From an uncultured Bacteroidia bacterium (lineage in GTDB: Bacteria; Bacteroidota; Bacteroidia; NS11-12g; UBA9320), in the NCBI GenBank assembly GCA_943789165.1, contig CALSTB010000007.1:1-64000 (forward strand): a stretch of DNA of 64,000 nt, given 5' to 3'. Positions 1 through 9,124 of the stretch are shown here, one piece after another. Numbering within the stretch: position 1 is the stretch's first letter; every line of letters starts with the position of its first letter. A model generated the notes under the pieces. It saw nothing but the letters and a program-made list of their open reading frames with translations. It did no database searches and was not told where the DNA came from. Both the position numbers and the translations under genes were made by a program.

Positions 1-391
1 TGCCTTTGTCAGGACCATAAGTCATAGGAACTTGTATAAAAAACACGTTAAAATCCGCTTTAGTCTTCCCTGAGTTTACGGATATGGTGTCATTGATCAC
101 TATGGAGTCACCAGGCGCAATGATCTGAGGTATTGGGATTTTGATTTCACTGTTCCTCAGTTTGAAGCTGTGGCCAGATGTGTAAAACAACGTGTCGGTT
201 TGAAAGATTGTGTCAGGACCTTGATTGGTTACCGTGAACTCAAAACTAATCACACTTGGAGAGGTAATCTGAGTATTGGGTTTTGGCTTCGTAAAGTTTA
301 CTTTTAAATCAGCATATCTAAAAGTTTGACAAACGGAGGTATTGAATAGCGTGATGAGAGCCAGTAAAAGCATCGTTAATTTGGTTTTCAT
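1..391 (-). CDS. Secreted protein, partial (3' end outside window)
   Basis: The reading frame opens with ATG at 391 and runs off the left edge, giving about 130 visible residues. It begins with a signal peptide (MKTKLTMLLLALITLFN..., then a probable cleavage near TSVCQ). The mature part (FRYADLKVNF, FEFTVTNQGPDT) resembles the CARDB/DUF11-like beta-sandwich modules that Bacteroidota surface proteins use as spacers, so a repetitive exported protein, perhaps with a T9SS sorting domain beyond the edge, is likely. The function cannot be assigned. It lies upstream-to-downstream behind the secreted protein at 419-1375 on the same strand, 27 bases apart, so the two may be co-transcribed. Confidence 0.75.
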   Translation of the reverse strand, partial: MKTKLTMLLLALITLFNTSVCQTFRYADLKVNFTKPKPNTQITSPSVISFEFTVTNQGPDTIFQTDTLFYTSGHSFKLRNSEIKIPIPQIIAPGDSIVINDTISVNSGKTKADFNVFFIQVPMTYGPDKG

Positions 392-418
392 AATATCAAA
401 TTTAATAATAAAAAAAAA

Positions 419-1375
419 TTATTGTTGTGGTCCGACAGGTCTAACATCGCAGCTGCAACATATTGTTATGGGTATAGCTAATTCTATATCAGGGCAATTT
501 GCATCTGCTGCGTTACATGGCGTGATTTTAAACTTAAAGTTGAATTCTAGACAACCAGAAGGTACAGGGTCAGGTAAATTCCAGTCTGCGGTTTGGGTGT
601 TAACATCCTGTTCGCACCAAGTTTTTCCTTCATCATTCACTGGTTGGCTTAGACTTGTGCTTACACCTAGAACTATCGGTTCATTATAGGTGTCATCCCA
701 TCCCGATCCATCAGGGAATGGAGGCTTTGACTCAATTTCTGTATTAATAATGTTACCACAAAATCCATCTAAACTATGGCTAATATCGACAAGAAAATCG
801 TCAAATGTAAAACAGTCTTTATCACCTGAATTAAGCGTAAAAGCATCGTTGACATCTAATAAATTTAAAGTCATCTTGTAATTGTTTTCGTCCAAAGTTT
901 GGCTACCAGCATCTCCTGTCCAATGGTATGTTGTAATTTCAACAAGGGCTGCTTCAGGTGGAAAGTTGATAGGGTTCGTATTAAATGTCAAGTTGTTGTT
1001 CACCTCATCATTGGCCGTTACAGTAATCAGTTCACCAAAATATGGATGGTAAACAGCGGGAAATACATTATCCGCTATGCCAATCGATTGGTAGTTGTAA
1101 CCGAGAAATCCATGCATCGCGTCGTACATTTTTATACGGATATGATCAGGACGTGCCCCAGCATTGTTGGTGTAATTGAAATGGAAAGTGCCAGTGTTTA
1201 ATACGTTTAAAGTCTTTCCAGTATTTGAAGGAGAGAGTAAGTGATAGCAACTTTCCAAGGTGTAACCAGGACTTGTTGGGCCATTAGTGCCTTGGCCAAA
1301 GGTAAATGAGGAAATAGAGAGCAATACTATAAAGCTCGCTAGTCTTAATGTGTTTTTTGAATTTAAAAAGTTCAT
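419..1375 (-). CDS. Hypothetical secreted protein
   Basis: About 318 residues. I chose the ATG at 1375 over an upstream in-frame start at 1414 because it places a classical signal peptide (MNFLNSKNTLRLASFIVLLS..., ending SSFTFGQ) at the very N-terminus. The mature chain is rich in Asn, Asp, Thr and aromatics, typical of beta-rich extracellular proteins. It has several cysteines, including a C-terminal CCSC cluster, which suggests disulphides or metal binding outside the cytoplasm. I see no T9SS sorting domain: the protein ends at RPVGPQQ. I do not recognise the family. It sits directly before the exported protein at 1-391, so the pair may form one small surface-protein operon. Confidence 0.7.
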   Translation of the reverse strand: MNFLNSKNTLRLASFIVLLSISSFTFGQGTNGPTSPGYTLESCYHLLSPSNTGKTLNVLNTGTFHFNYTNNAGARPDHIRIKMYDAMHGFLGYNYQSIGIADNVFPAVYHPYFGELITVTANDEVNNNLTFNTNPINFPPEAALVEITTYHWTGDAGSQTLDENNYKMTLNLLDVNDAFTLNSGDKDCFTFDDFLVDISHSLDGFCGNIINTEIESKPPFPDGSGWDDTYNEPIVLGVSTSLSQPVNDEGKTWCEQDVNTQTADWNLPDPVPSGCLEFNFKFKITPCNAADANCPDIELAIPITICCSCDVRPVGPQQ

Positions 1376-1467
1376 GATTTTAGGTTTGTTATACAATGTT
1401 ACGTTCAACCCCAATCATGAATCAAGTGATGTTATCCGAGCGTAATTAAACGCTCTCCCAATGTAAT

Positions 1468-2076
1468 TTATTCCAATTCGTAGGCACGAATAATCATGTC
1501 AAGCTGGTAGTCAACGATAGGATCATATTCTTCCTTCAAGCTAGCGTCGTACATCTTCGCAAAGGCACTCCAGTAAAACGTCTCAATACTTCCGCGGTAC
1601 CCTTTTAGTAACTCATATGTGGTCTTGCCAGTTTCTCTATGAATCAATTTGATAAGCAAGATGCCTTGGGATCTGCTAAACCCTTTCATGGTTTCAATAA
1701 ACTCGTCCTTTAGCGATTTCTCAGTTTCCTTAATATATTTTTCTCTTGCTTTTGGATCGGCAATCAAATGCAAATTGTCTTCCATCATTTGCAATCTAAA
1801 TGCTGCCAATTTCGCGTAAGGCATCACCTTTTTTACATTGTATTTAAGCCTTCTGTATTCTTCTTTTTGCTCTGGAGTCGTGAAGTCTTTCATCACTAAC
1901 TCTTCAAAACGATAAAACATCAAGGTATCACCACTTGCTGAATCAACAATGATGCGCACAATTTCAATGGAATCAAGGCCAAGTTTATCAACCTCAGAAG
2001 AATCAGTAGAATCTGTTTGACCAAAAGACAAGATAGTTGTCAGAAGCAAACACACAAAGAGGAAGAACTTATTCAT
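1468..2076 (-). CDS. DUF4294 family protein
   Basis: A 202-residue protein with an N-terminal signal peptide (MNKFFLFVCLLLTTILSFGQ). The body matches what I know of DUF4294, a family found almost only in Bacteroidota: a charged segment with EEYRRLKYNVKKVMPYAKLAA, a long helical stretch, then an invariant-looking KLIHRETGKTTYELLKGYRG block and a C-terminal helix. The biochemical role of DUF4294 is unknown; the signal peptide places it in the periplasm or envelope. The gene stands alone between the secreted protein at 419-1375 and the membrane protein at 2116-3573. Family assignment is by motif resemblance only. Confidence 0.8.
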   Translation of the reverse strand: MNKFFLFVCLLLTTILSFGQTDSTDSSEVDKLGLDSIEIVRIIVDSASGDTLMFYRFEELVMKDFTTPEQKEEYRRLKYNVKKVMPYAKLAAFRLQMMEDNLHLIADPKAREKYIKETEKSLKDEFIETMKGFSRSQGILLIKLIHRETGKTTYELLKGYRGSIETFYWSAFAKMYDASLKEEYDPIVDYQLDMIIRAYELE

Positions 2077-2115
2077 AATGCTGTTTCTATTAATAGTTCA
2101 AAACATGTGCCAAGT

Positions 2116-3573
2116 TTAAACGCCATCAGTGCCTTTAATCGTATGTTTCAATTTGATAAACCAAACTTCGAAAGCGCTAGGCTTTCGCTTTTCATTGACA
2201 ATCGGTTGCTCAATTAGTTGTGGATTGCTATATACTTCGAGGTACACATATCCTTTTTCATACGTTTTACACGGCCATTTGGTTTTAAGTGTTTCTACTT
2301 CATCAACGCTAAAATCGCCGCTGATGTTGCTGTAAATGACATATGGGATGGTGTCCATAGAGACGTCATACAACGCTACATAATCATCCTGATTGTCATT
2401 TAGGTAGGTGTCCACACCTGGATTACTCAAAGGTGCATACGTATGGAAGGTAACGTTGTTAAAATCAGATTTTGCTTCTGCCAATAACGGGAAAACACTT
2501 CGATACGACAAAGTAGCATCACCCATTATTTTTCCTGGATAAAACCAGAAGTGACCACTGAGGAGGATTAGAAAAATGGGAATAACTGGCCTAAGACTTT
2601 TGTCTTTTAACAAATGCACATTTGCCATCACTAAGAAAGGCAAACTTGGCAACAAGTACCGATGCATTGGTCCAGTTTTGGTAGTTAGACCAATGGCAAT
2701 GGAGTTAAATAAGAAAACTACCAGAAATAGAGAAAGTGGGTGGGCCCATTTTAATTTCAGTTTACCCCTAAACAGCGTCCACACAGGCAACATCCATAAC
2801 GCTATCTGACCATAGTCAACAATACGCCAGTCGGCCATAATGAGGTTGACCACAAACCGTTTTATTCCTGGGAAGCCTCTATGACCACTGTAATCGGGTG
2901 AGCTCAAATACCAGCCAGTAATGCTATGGTGATACACCAGCCATCCAATAAACAGCAAGGCAGGTATCCAGAATATCTTGATGCTATAAACGAATCTTTT
3001 GAAAACGGGTGCTTCATTATTAGTGAAAAACCACCACAACCAAATGGGTGTTAGATAGTATAGTCCTTGAAGGTGGGTCAAGAGCATGGCTGAGGCGAAA
3101 AAGATTTGCTGCCAAACAACACCTCGACGTAGTGAATACGCAAACCCCAATGTAAAAAAAGTCAAGGGTAGATGCAGGTTCGGGTTGGCCAACTGCGAGA
3201 CAAACAAGGGAGTGACTAGCAGGAAAAATGCGCCAACATATACGGTACTTCCGAATCCTAATTGTTTACCCCATTTGACAAACAAACCTAAGGTTAGAAT
3301 CCCAAATATCAGATTAATGAGGTGGCTTACCCATAACTTTTTACCTAAGAGTTTCCACCCAAAGGCATGTATTACAGAAAAACTTAGGGGATGACCAGGG
3401 TCAAGGTTTTGTGGGTATGAGATTTCAGTAAAATCCGATTCATAGATGTGATTGGCGGCACGAGAAATGGTCGAAATAGAATCGCCAAAAAAGGGGTCAT
3501 TCTTGGTTAATACAAACAGGAATGTCAAAACGATAATGGTAATCCCCCAAAAGCCAGTGTTCCACTTTTGCAT
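2116..3573 (-). CDS. GT39-like polytopic membrane glycosyltransferase
   Basis: About 485 residues with roughly ten hydrophobic segments spread over the first 370. An acidic site in the first periplasmic loop (KNDPFFGDSIS) and a downstream HPLSFSVIHAFGWKLLG segment fit the ArnT/PMT (GT39, GT-C fold) plan, in which acidic residues of the first loop bind a polyprenyl-phosphate sugar donor. A hydrophilic C-terminal domain of about 110 residues follows. A sugar-lipid-dependent glycosyl transfer to an envelope acceptor is therefore plausible, but donor and acceptor are unknown. I prefer the ATG at 3573 to the TTG at 3579 because a TACCTTTG -7 box ends three bases before the upstream codon and would overlap it. 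The dapF gene lies 34 bases upstream on the same strand. Confidence 0.65.
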   Translation of the reverse strand: MQKWNTGFWGITIIVLTFLFVLTKNDPFFGDSISTISRAANHIYESDFTEISYPQNLDPGHPLSFSVIHAFGWKLLGKKLWVSHLINLIFGILTLGLFVKWGKQLGFGSTVYVGAFFLLVTPLFVSQLANPNLHLPLTFFTLGFAYSLRRGVVWQQIFFASAMLLTHLQGLYYLTPIWLWWFFTNNEAPVFKRFVYSIKIFWIPALLFIGWLVYHHSITGWYLSSPDYSGHRGFPGIKRFVVNLIMADWRIVDYGQIALWMLPVWTLFRGKLKLKWAHPLSLFLVVFLFNSIAIGLTTKTGPMHRYLLPSLPFLVMANVHLLKDKSLRPVIPIFLILLSGHFWFYPGKIMGDATLSYRSVFPLLAEAKSDFNNVTFHTYAPLSNPGVDTYLNDNQDDYVALYDVSMDTIPYVIYSNISGDFSVDEVETLKTKWPCKTYEKGYVYLEVYSNPQLIEQPIVNEKRKPSAFEVWFIKLKHTIKGTDGV

Positions 3574-3576
3574 GCG

Positions 3577-3584
3577 CAAAGGTA
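3577..3584 (-). promoter_or_regulatory. Bacteroidota -7 promoter box TACCTTTG
   Basis: On the minus strand TACCTTTG fits the TAnnTTTG consensus and ends three bases before the ATG of the GT39-like gene. If used, transcription would start at or within a few bases of the start codon, giving a leaderless or near-leaderless mRNA. I see no convincing -33 TTTG at the usual spacing, so the call is tentative. Confidence 0.4.
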
Positions 3585-3606
3585 ATTTTATTAAAAGCGA
3601 AAATAC

Positions 3607-4383
3607 TTAAATGACAATGTTGCCTGAAAAGGTTTTTTCAGCTGGGCCAATCAAAAATATCTCTGAGAATCCTTCATTTGAGAAGGTGAATTTAACCGAC
3701 AACTGACCACCTTGAGATTCCACATTGGTTTGATAAACACCTTCAGGTGCTTCTTTGCGAAGGGCGTCGGCAAGAACAGCGGCAGTGACTCCCGTTCCGC
3801 AACTTAAGGTTTCATTCTCAACTCCTCTTTCATAGGTGCGAATGCGAATACCATCGCCATTCGGCTCCACAAAATTGACGTTTATTCCTTCGTCCTTGAA
3901 TCTATCACTATACCGAATTGACTTGGCTTCAGGGAGGATGTCAATGGCATCAACGTCTTGCACAAACAGCATATAATGCGGTGAACCGGTGTTGATGATG
4001 TAATGGGGTACGTTTTTTTCAACCTGTGTAACGTCGTGCATCTTTAATTCAACCAATCCATGATTCATCTTGGCATAATGAGCGCCATCTGTCGACAAAA
4101 AATTGGTTTCATCACCAATCATACCCAGTGTTTTGGCAAATGCCACAGCACAGCGACTGCCATTACCACAAAAGCTTTGACTGCCGTCCGGGTTAAAGTA
4201 GATCATGTTAAAATCTAACGATTCGTGATTTTCAATGACGATGACACCATCTGCTCCAATACCAAACTTACGGTCACACAACTCTGAAATGGCTAATTCA
4301 TTAGCATTAAAATTTTTCTCACGGTTGTCAATCATGATAAAATCGTTACCCGTTCCCTGGTATTTTTCGAACTGTATAACCAC
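3607..4383 (-). CDS. dapF: Diaminopimelate epimerase
   Basis: DapF interconverts LL- and meso-diaminopimelate, the step before lysine and peptidoglycan cross-link precursors. The 258-residue length is typical. Both active-site cysteine loops are present: FCGNGSRCAV in the N-terminal half and LSCGTGVTAAV in the C-terminal half, as are the family's N-terminal TGNDFIMID and the central GSPHYMLFV motif. The start ATG at 4383 lies three bases from the stop codon of the upstream gene at 4387-5430, so dapF probably belongs to the transcript carrying the sigma/anti-sigma pair. This cytoplasmic enzyme shows nothing unusual. Confidence 0.95.
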   Translation of the reverse strand: MVIQFEKYQGTGNDFIMIDNREKNFNANELAISELCDRKFGIGADGVIVIENHESLDFNMIYFNPDGSQSFCGNGSRCAVAFAKTLGMIGDETNFLSTDGAHYAKMNHGLVELKMHDVTQVEKNVPHYIINTGSPHYMLFVQDVDAIDILPEAKSIRYSDRFKDEGINVNFVEPNGDGIRIRTYERGVENETLSCGTGVTAAVLADALRKEAPEGVYQTNVESQGGQLSVKFTFSNEGFSEIFLIGPAEKTFSGNIVI

Positions 4384-4386
4384 AGA

Positions 4387-5430
4387 TTATTTGGTGTTTA
4401 GGATTTTAAGTAAATCAGCGTTTGTCACTCTAGACATTTGATTAAAACTGCTGTTTGGAATCAGTTTATAAAACACGCCATTTTTGTTTAGATAGGTCAC
4501 ACCTTCATACGATTGTAAAGCAATCGAAGCAGAAACAGGCGTATCAAATAGCAACAACGTCTTTCCATCATACTTATAACCTTTGAACTTGACGATGCTT
4601 TCCCAGAATTCCACTTTAATTGAACCTCCTGGTGCCTTGATTAATTCTGCTTTTTCGGCATCATTGCCAGACAACGCCTTATCATCTTCTTCTTTGTCTT
4701 TTGATTTCTTATTAAATAGACCTTCTTTTTTAACCTCTGTAGTTTTACTAGTGGTTTCTACGCGGCTTTCAGCGGTTTCAAAAGACATTACCAATAAGGT
4801 TACACTCTTACTCCCTAACAATGAGTCTCTTTTTGTTTTGAAATCAGTACCGTCGATTTCATCTTCATCCTTTTTTAATTCAGATAAATCCATGTCGTCA
4901 TCAGATTCGAAAAGCACATCATTAGGACCTTCAGTTTGGTCATCTGTATCTTCTACAATGGCGATTTCTGGAGGCTGTTGTACGTTTGCAGAATCCGCAA
5001 CATCTACTGGCTTGCTATCAGCAATTTCTTGGTCACTGTCGTCTACTTCTTGGTTGGAATCAACCATTACTTCTTTTGTTTTAACGGGCTCATCTTTTTG
5101 AGTCAACTCGCCGATCCCATTTGGCAACATAGTTTTAATGATTAACCCAAACGCGAGTAATGACAAGATACTTGCCGCAACTGCTAAACTTCTGTTTCCA
5201 AACGGGATTATTAAGCCACGTTTTTTCGCTTTACTTGCGACCAGCATAGCTTTTAATTCAGCTTGTCGGTGTGCCTCAATACTACTAATGATAGCCTTTT
5301 GAACCTGCACTTGCTGTAAGAACGCAGGATCTTCCTTTAAGCGGATTTTAAATTTATCCAGCTCTTGGCCCATCAATTCTCCATTGAGATATTGGTCAAT
5401 TAATTCGTGAATATGTTGTTGCTTATCCAT
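4387..5430 (-). CDS. Probable membrane anti-sigma factor partner of the ECF sigma gene
   Basis: A 347-residue protein with a short cytoplasmic N-terminal helical region (LIDQYLNGELMGQELDKFK, like zinc-less anti-sigma domains in which a small helical module caps an ECF sigma factor), one membrane span near residues 78-100 (SLAVAASILSLLAFGLIIK), a long acidic low-complexity linker rich in Asp, Glu and Ser, and a C-terminal domain of about 110 residues that would lie in the periplasm. It starts two bases after the stop of the ECF sigma gene on the same strand, the usual arrangement of sigma/anti-sigma pairs. The anti-sigma role is inferred from position and topology; no catalytic motif is seen. 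Confidence 0.65.
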   Translation of the reverse strand: MDKQQHIHELIDQYLNGELMGQELDKFKIRLKEDPAFLQQVQVQKAIISSIEAHRQAELKAMLVASKAKKRGLIIPFGNRSLAVAASILSLLAFGLIIKTMLPNGIGELTQKDEPVKTKEVMVDSNQEVDDSDQEIADSKPVDVADSANVQQPPEIAIVEDTDDQTEGPNDVLFESDDDMDLSELKKDEDEIDGTDFKTKRDSLLGSKSVTLLVMSFETAESRVETTSKTTEVKKEGLFNKKSKDKEEDDKALSGNDAEKAELIKAPGGSIKVEFWESIVKFKGYKYDGKTLLLFDTPVSASIALQSYEGVTYLNKNGVFYKLIPNSSFNQMSRVTNADLLKILNTK

Positions 5431-5432
5431 GA

Positions 5433-6002
5433 TTAATTGAAAAAATCTTCTTTGTCAAACTTATTGGTTACCGCACCTTGTAACCTTTTAAAACATTGGT
5501 ACTTCTTGGATTTGACCGTGTCTGTATTGGCAAACCCCATTTTTTCTGCAATGACTTTGTTATCCAATCCATCGAAATAGAAGAAACTCAACAACCGTTT
5601 GCAGGTTTCATCAAGTTCAGCCACCATTTGGTGAATGATTCGATGATCCAAGTGATCCGTTTTTATATCATCGGCCGTAATTTTTTCCTGAAGGGATTCA
5701 TCAACGACCGTAAAACGTGTTTTTTTCTTTAATTGTTTGAACCATAGATTTTTCACTATAGCCATTAAATACGTACTCATTTTGACGGTCAGTGAGAAAT
5801 GAGGTTTATTGACGTTACGCCACACAGCAATCAAGCTGTCTTGAAGTACATCATCTATCTCTTCTTCCGTACCGTTGTTTTTTAGTATAAAGCTCTTTAC
5901 CATAGCATAATACGATTTTTGCATTGACACCAACGCTTCGTCGTTTCCTGCTTTTATTTCCTCAACAAGTTGAGAATCAGAAAAACGTTTATTTAGAAGC
6001 AT
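5433..6002 (-). CDS. ECF-family RNA polymerase sigma factor
   Basis: A 189-residue sigma-70 factor of the extracytoplasmic-function class. Region 2 is visible at about residues 25-95 (EEEIDDVLQDSLIAVWRNV, then KMSTYLMAIVKNLWFKQLKKK), and region 4 at about 125-180 (LDETCKRLLSFFYFDGLDNKV... MGFANTDTVKSKKYQC), which forms the helix-turn-helix for the -35 element. It directs RNA polymerase to a stress or envelope regulon. It is the first gene of an apparent operon with the membrane anti-sigma-like gene and dapF. The divergent htrA-like gene begins 144 bases away, which fits an envelope stress regulon, although that link is inference. Confidence 0.9.
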   Translation of the reverse strand: MLLNKRFSDSQLVEEIKAGNDEALVSMQKSYYAMVKSFILKNNGTEEEIDDVLQDSLIAVWRNVNKPHFSLTVKMSTYLMAIVKNLWFKQLKKKTRFTVVDESLQEKITADDIKTDHLDHRIIHQMVAELDETCKRLLSFFYFDGLDNKVIAEKMGFANTDTVKSKKYQCFKRLQGAVTNKFDKEDFFN

Positions 6003-6112
6003 TTTATAGAGCGTTAATATTGTTTAATCGAAATAGGTAAACGATAGAGATACTATTTGTCTTTTTGTACGTTACAAATATCGAAATTTAAAACACAAAT
6101 TGGCTTAACAGT

Positions 6113-6120
6113 TAATTTTG
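6113..6120 (+). promoter_or_regulatory. Bacteroidota -7 promoter box TAATTTTG upstream of htrA-like gene
   Basis: TAATTTTG matches TAnnTTTG exactly and lies 25 bases before the htrA ATG. The upstream region holds the divergent start of the ECF sigma gene. I did not find a clean -33 TTTG at the expected 17-23 base spacing. Confidence 0.4.
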
Positions 6121-6145
6121 TACGTGTTGATAACAGAAAAGTATT

Positions 6146-7609
6146 ATGAAAATGAAGAAAGTTTTAGGAGTATTAGTCATTGCAGGTTTGGGTGGCGCTA
6201 TGGCCTTAGGTTTAAACCAAGTCTTTTTCAATAAAGATTCAAAACCCCAAACTTTTGAAGAACAACAAAAAGTACATTTCACAAATCAAGAAAAAATCAC
6301 AGATCAACCCGGCATTAACTTCGTAGCAGTGTCTGCCAAGGCCACACCTACGGTAGTGCACATCAAAACGGAAATGGCGCCACAAAACACCGGCGACGCT
6401 GGTGACATGTTTGACCCTTTTGGCTTTTTTAACGACCCAAGGTTTAAAAACAACCAACCACGACAAGGCTCAGGGTCGGGTGTAATTATTATGGACAATG
6501 GGTATATCGTGACCAATAGTCACGTGATTGAAAACGCGAGCTAAAATTGAGGTGATCTTGGATGACAAGCGAAGCTATGATGCTGAGTTGGTCGGAAGAG
6601 ACCCAGAAACAGATTTGGCCCTCTTAAAAATTGAAGAAAAAGACCTTCCTTTTTTGCGTTTTGGTAACTCCGATGATTTGAAAGTAGGTGAGTGGGTAAT
6701 TGCTGTGGGTAACCCTTTTAACTTGACCAGTACAGTCACTGCAGGAATCGTAAGTGCCAAAGGGAGAAACATCAACTTATTGCGTCAGAATAGCGAGTAT
6801 GCCATAGAAAACTTTATCCAAACCGATGCTGCAGTAAACCCTGGAAACAGTGGCGGAGCATTAGTCAATACACAAGGAGAGTTGATTGGCATCAATACCG
6901 CCATCGCCTCACAAACTGGTTCGTATGCGGGCTATTCATTTGCCGTACCTGTGAACATTACCAAAAAAGTGTTAGACGACCTTAGAAAATATGGAGAAGT
7001 GAAACGGGCGATTCTTGGGAGTAAGGATTCAAGACATAACCGCTGAGTTGGCTGCCGACAAAGGAATTGAAAACATCAAAGGGGTTTTTATTCCTGAAGT
7101 AGTGGATGGAGGTGCTGCAGACAAGGCCGGTATTAAAGCCGACGATGTAATTCTAAAAATTGACGGTGAAGCGGTTAATAAAGCATCTGAATTACAAGAA
7201 GAAATCAGTAAATACCATCCAGGTGATGATGTAACTGTTACTATTTTGCGGTCTGGGAAAACGATTGAGAAATCGGTTAAATTGTTGAGTAAAGACGGTA
7301 AAAAGGAAATATCAACCGAAACAGTTAGAGAAGCAAAAAACAGTACTTGGTGGTACCTTGGAAAACATCGGACACACGGAAAAATCAGCGCTAAAAATTC
7401 GCAACGGTGTGCGGATAAAATCAATCGGTAAAGGACCATTAAAGGATAAGAATATTCCTGAAGGTTTTGTTATTACAATGATTGACAAACAACGCGTTTA
7501 CACTACGGCGGATGTAGAGAAACTATTAAAAGACAAGACTGGTTCTGTGTTGATTGATGGTGTGACCAAAGATGGAGAAGAAGAGTCTTACGCCATTCGA
7601 ATAAAATAA
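6146..7609 (+). pseudogene. degP: HtrA/DegP-type serine protease, interrupted by three frameshifts
   Basis: Together the pieces form one trypsin-like periplasmic protease and chaperone of about 485 residues: an N-terminal signal anchor (KKVLGVLVIAGLGGAMALGL), the catalytic triad His (VTNSHVIENA), Asp (DPETDLALLKI) and Ser (NPGNSGGALVN), a first PDZ domain (KGVFIPEVVDGGAADKAG) and a C-terminal second PDZ-like domain. The frame changes near 6538-6545 (after IENA), near 7018-7022 (after KRAILG) and near 7335-7345 (around AKN), each by one extra base. All protein motifs on both sides are intact. Either the gene was disabled very recently or the sequence has errors here. The next gene also carries one such shift. 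A terminator follows at 7635. Confidence 0.85.
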
Positions 7610-7634
7610 TATCAATTCAACAACGATATAAATT

Positions 7635-7667
7635 AAAAGAGGTTGCCAGAGTCAACCTCTTTTTTTT
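7635..7667 (+). terminator. Rho-independent terminator after htrA-like gene
   Basis: A perfect 11-base stem (AAAAGAGGTTG and its complement) with a seven-base loop is followed by a run of T. It separates the htrA-like gene from the metallo-hydrolase gene. Confidence 0.85.
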
Positions 7668-7692
7668 GTTATCCTTGTAACAACAAAGCATT

Positions 7693-9112
7693 ATGGCAAA
7701 AATTAAATTTTGTGGGGCAGCTCAAACAGTGACAGGAAGTAGCCACTTAATTACCTTGGACGATGGAACTAAAATTCTGTTAGACTGCGGATTATACCAA
7801 GGCAACGAGGACAAGTACGATAATTTCAACAGACAATGGGAGTTTGATCCATCTGAAATCGATTATATGATTTTAAGTCATGCCCATATCGACCACAGTG
7901 GTAGAATACCTAAACTGTCAAAAGATGGCTACAAAGGGGATATTATCTGTACGAGTGCCACTCGCGACCTTGCCTCGATAATGCTCATGGACAGTGCCTA
8001 TATCCAAGAAAAAGACGTTGTCTATCTAAACAAGAGAAAAGAACGATTGGGGTTAAAACCTGTTGAAGCACTGTACACCATTGAAGATGCCCGAAACTGT
8101 ATGGATCAATTCATTGGCATAGGTTACAATCGTTGGTATCGAATCAACGATGACCTATCAGTTCGTTTTAGAGATAGTGGACATATTTTGGGTAGTGCCA
8201 GTGTTACCGTCAGAATAAAAAAGGAAGAAGGGTATTATAAATACATCGGTTTTACTGGGGATATAGGAAGACCTGACCGACCAATTCTCAGAGATCCGGT
8301 GCCAATGGACGATGTAGATTATCTTATTTGTGAGTCTACCTATGGCGGGAAATCCCACGGGGGAATTCCCGACAACAAACAAGAGTTGTTAGATGTGATT
8401 CACCATACTTGTGTGGAAAAACGAGGGAAACTGATCATACCCGCCTTTAGCGTGGGGACGGACACAAGAGATCGTATACATGTTGGACCAGCTAGAAACA
8501 GAAGGTAAACTGCCTCATATACCTGTTTTTGTAGATAGTCCATTAGCGGTTAACGCAACCGATATTTTCACGATGCATCCGGAGTGTTTTGATGACAATA
8601 TCTTAGAATATATGAGCAAAGATCCAAATCCATTTGGGTTTAATGGATTGAAATATGTGCGGAGCGTGGAACAGTCAAAATCAATTAATGGATTGAAAGG
8701 TCCTGCGATTATTATCAGTGCCAGTGGCATGATGAGTGCTGGTCGGGTCAAACATCATTTAGCCAATAATATTGAGGACAGCAGAAACACTATTTTGGTG
8801 GTTGGCTATTGCTCACCTGGTACGCTGGGCGGTCGAATTCGAAACGGAGAAGAAGACGTGCGTATTTATGGCACAGAATATAAAGTCAGAGCAGAAGTCA
8901 AGGTGTTAGATTCGTTTAGCGCTCATGGAGACCAGCAAGAAATGTTGGATTATCTCGATAATCTGAACCGACATAAATTGAAAAAAGTGTTTTTAGTGCA
9001 TGGTGATTTGGAACGACAAGAATTGTTCAAATCGGCGTTGAAAGAGCACAAATTTCAATCGGTGGAGATTCCGCATCTAGGTCAAACATATAACATCCCA
9101 CTGGGGGACTAA
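7693..9112 (+). pseudogene. Metallo-beta-lactamase/beta-CASP RNase-like protein, interrupted by one frameshift
   Basis: The two pieces rebuild a protein of about 470 residues in the MBL-fold family with a beta-CASP insert and a C-terminal RMMBL domain, a family of RNA-processing nucleases (CPSF-73-like, YsH1-like bacterial members). The metal-binding motif LSHAHIDHSGRIP, the second-shell GHILGSASV, the aspartate-bearing FTGDIGRPDRP, the beta-CASP SPLAVNAT and the final SAHGDQQEMLDYL are all present. The frame shifts near 8454-8462: the expected FSVGRTQEIVYMLDQL is regained by dropping one base of the GGGGA stretch. The interruption could be a sequencing error, because everything else is intact. 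It is cytoplasmic, since no signal peptide is seen. Confidence 0.85.
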
Positions 9113-9124
9113 AAGCAATTAGGT

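Noticed and set aside
6538..7345. Programmed +1 frameshifting in the htrA-like gene
   Set aside because: Only the first site has a stop codon right at the shift; the other sites lack slippery features, and three programmed shifts in one bacterial protease gene is not known to me.
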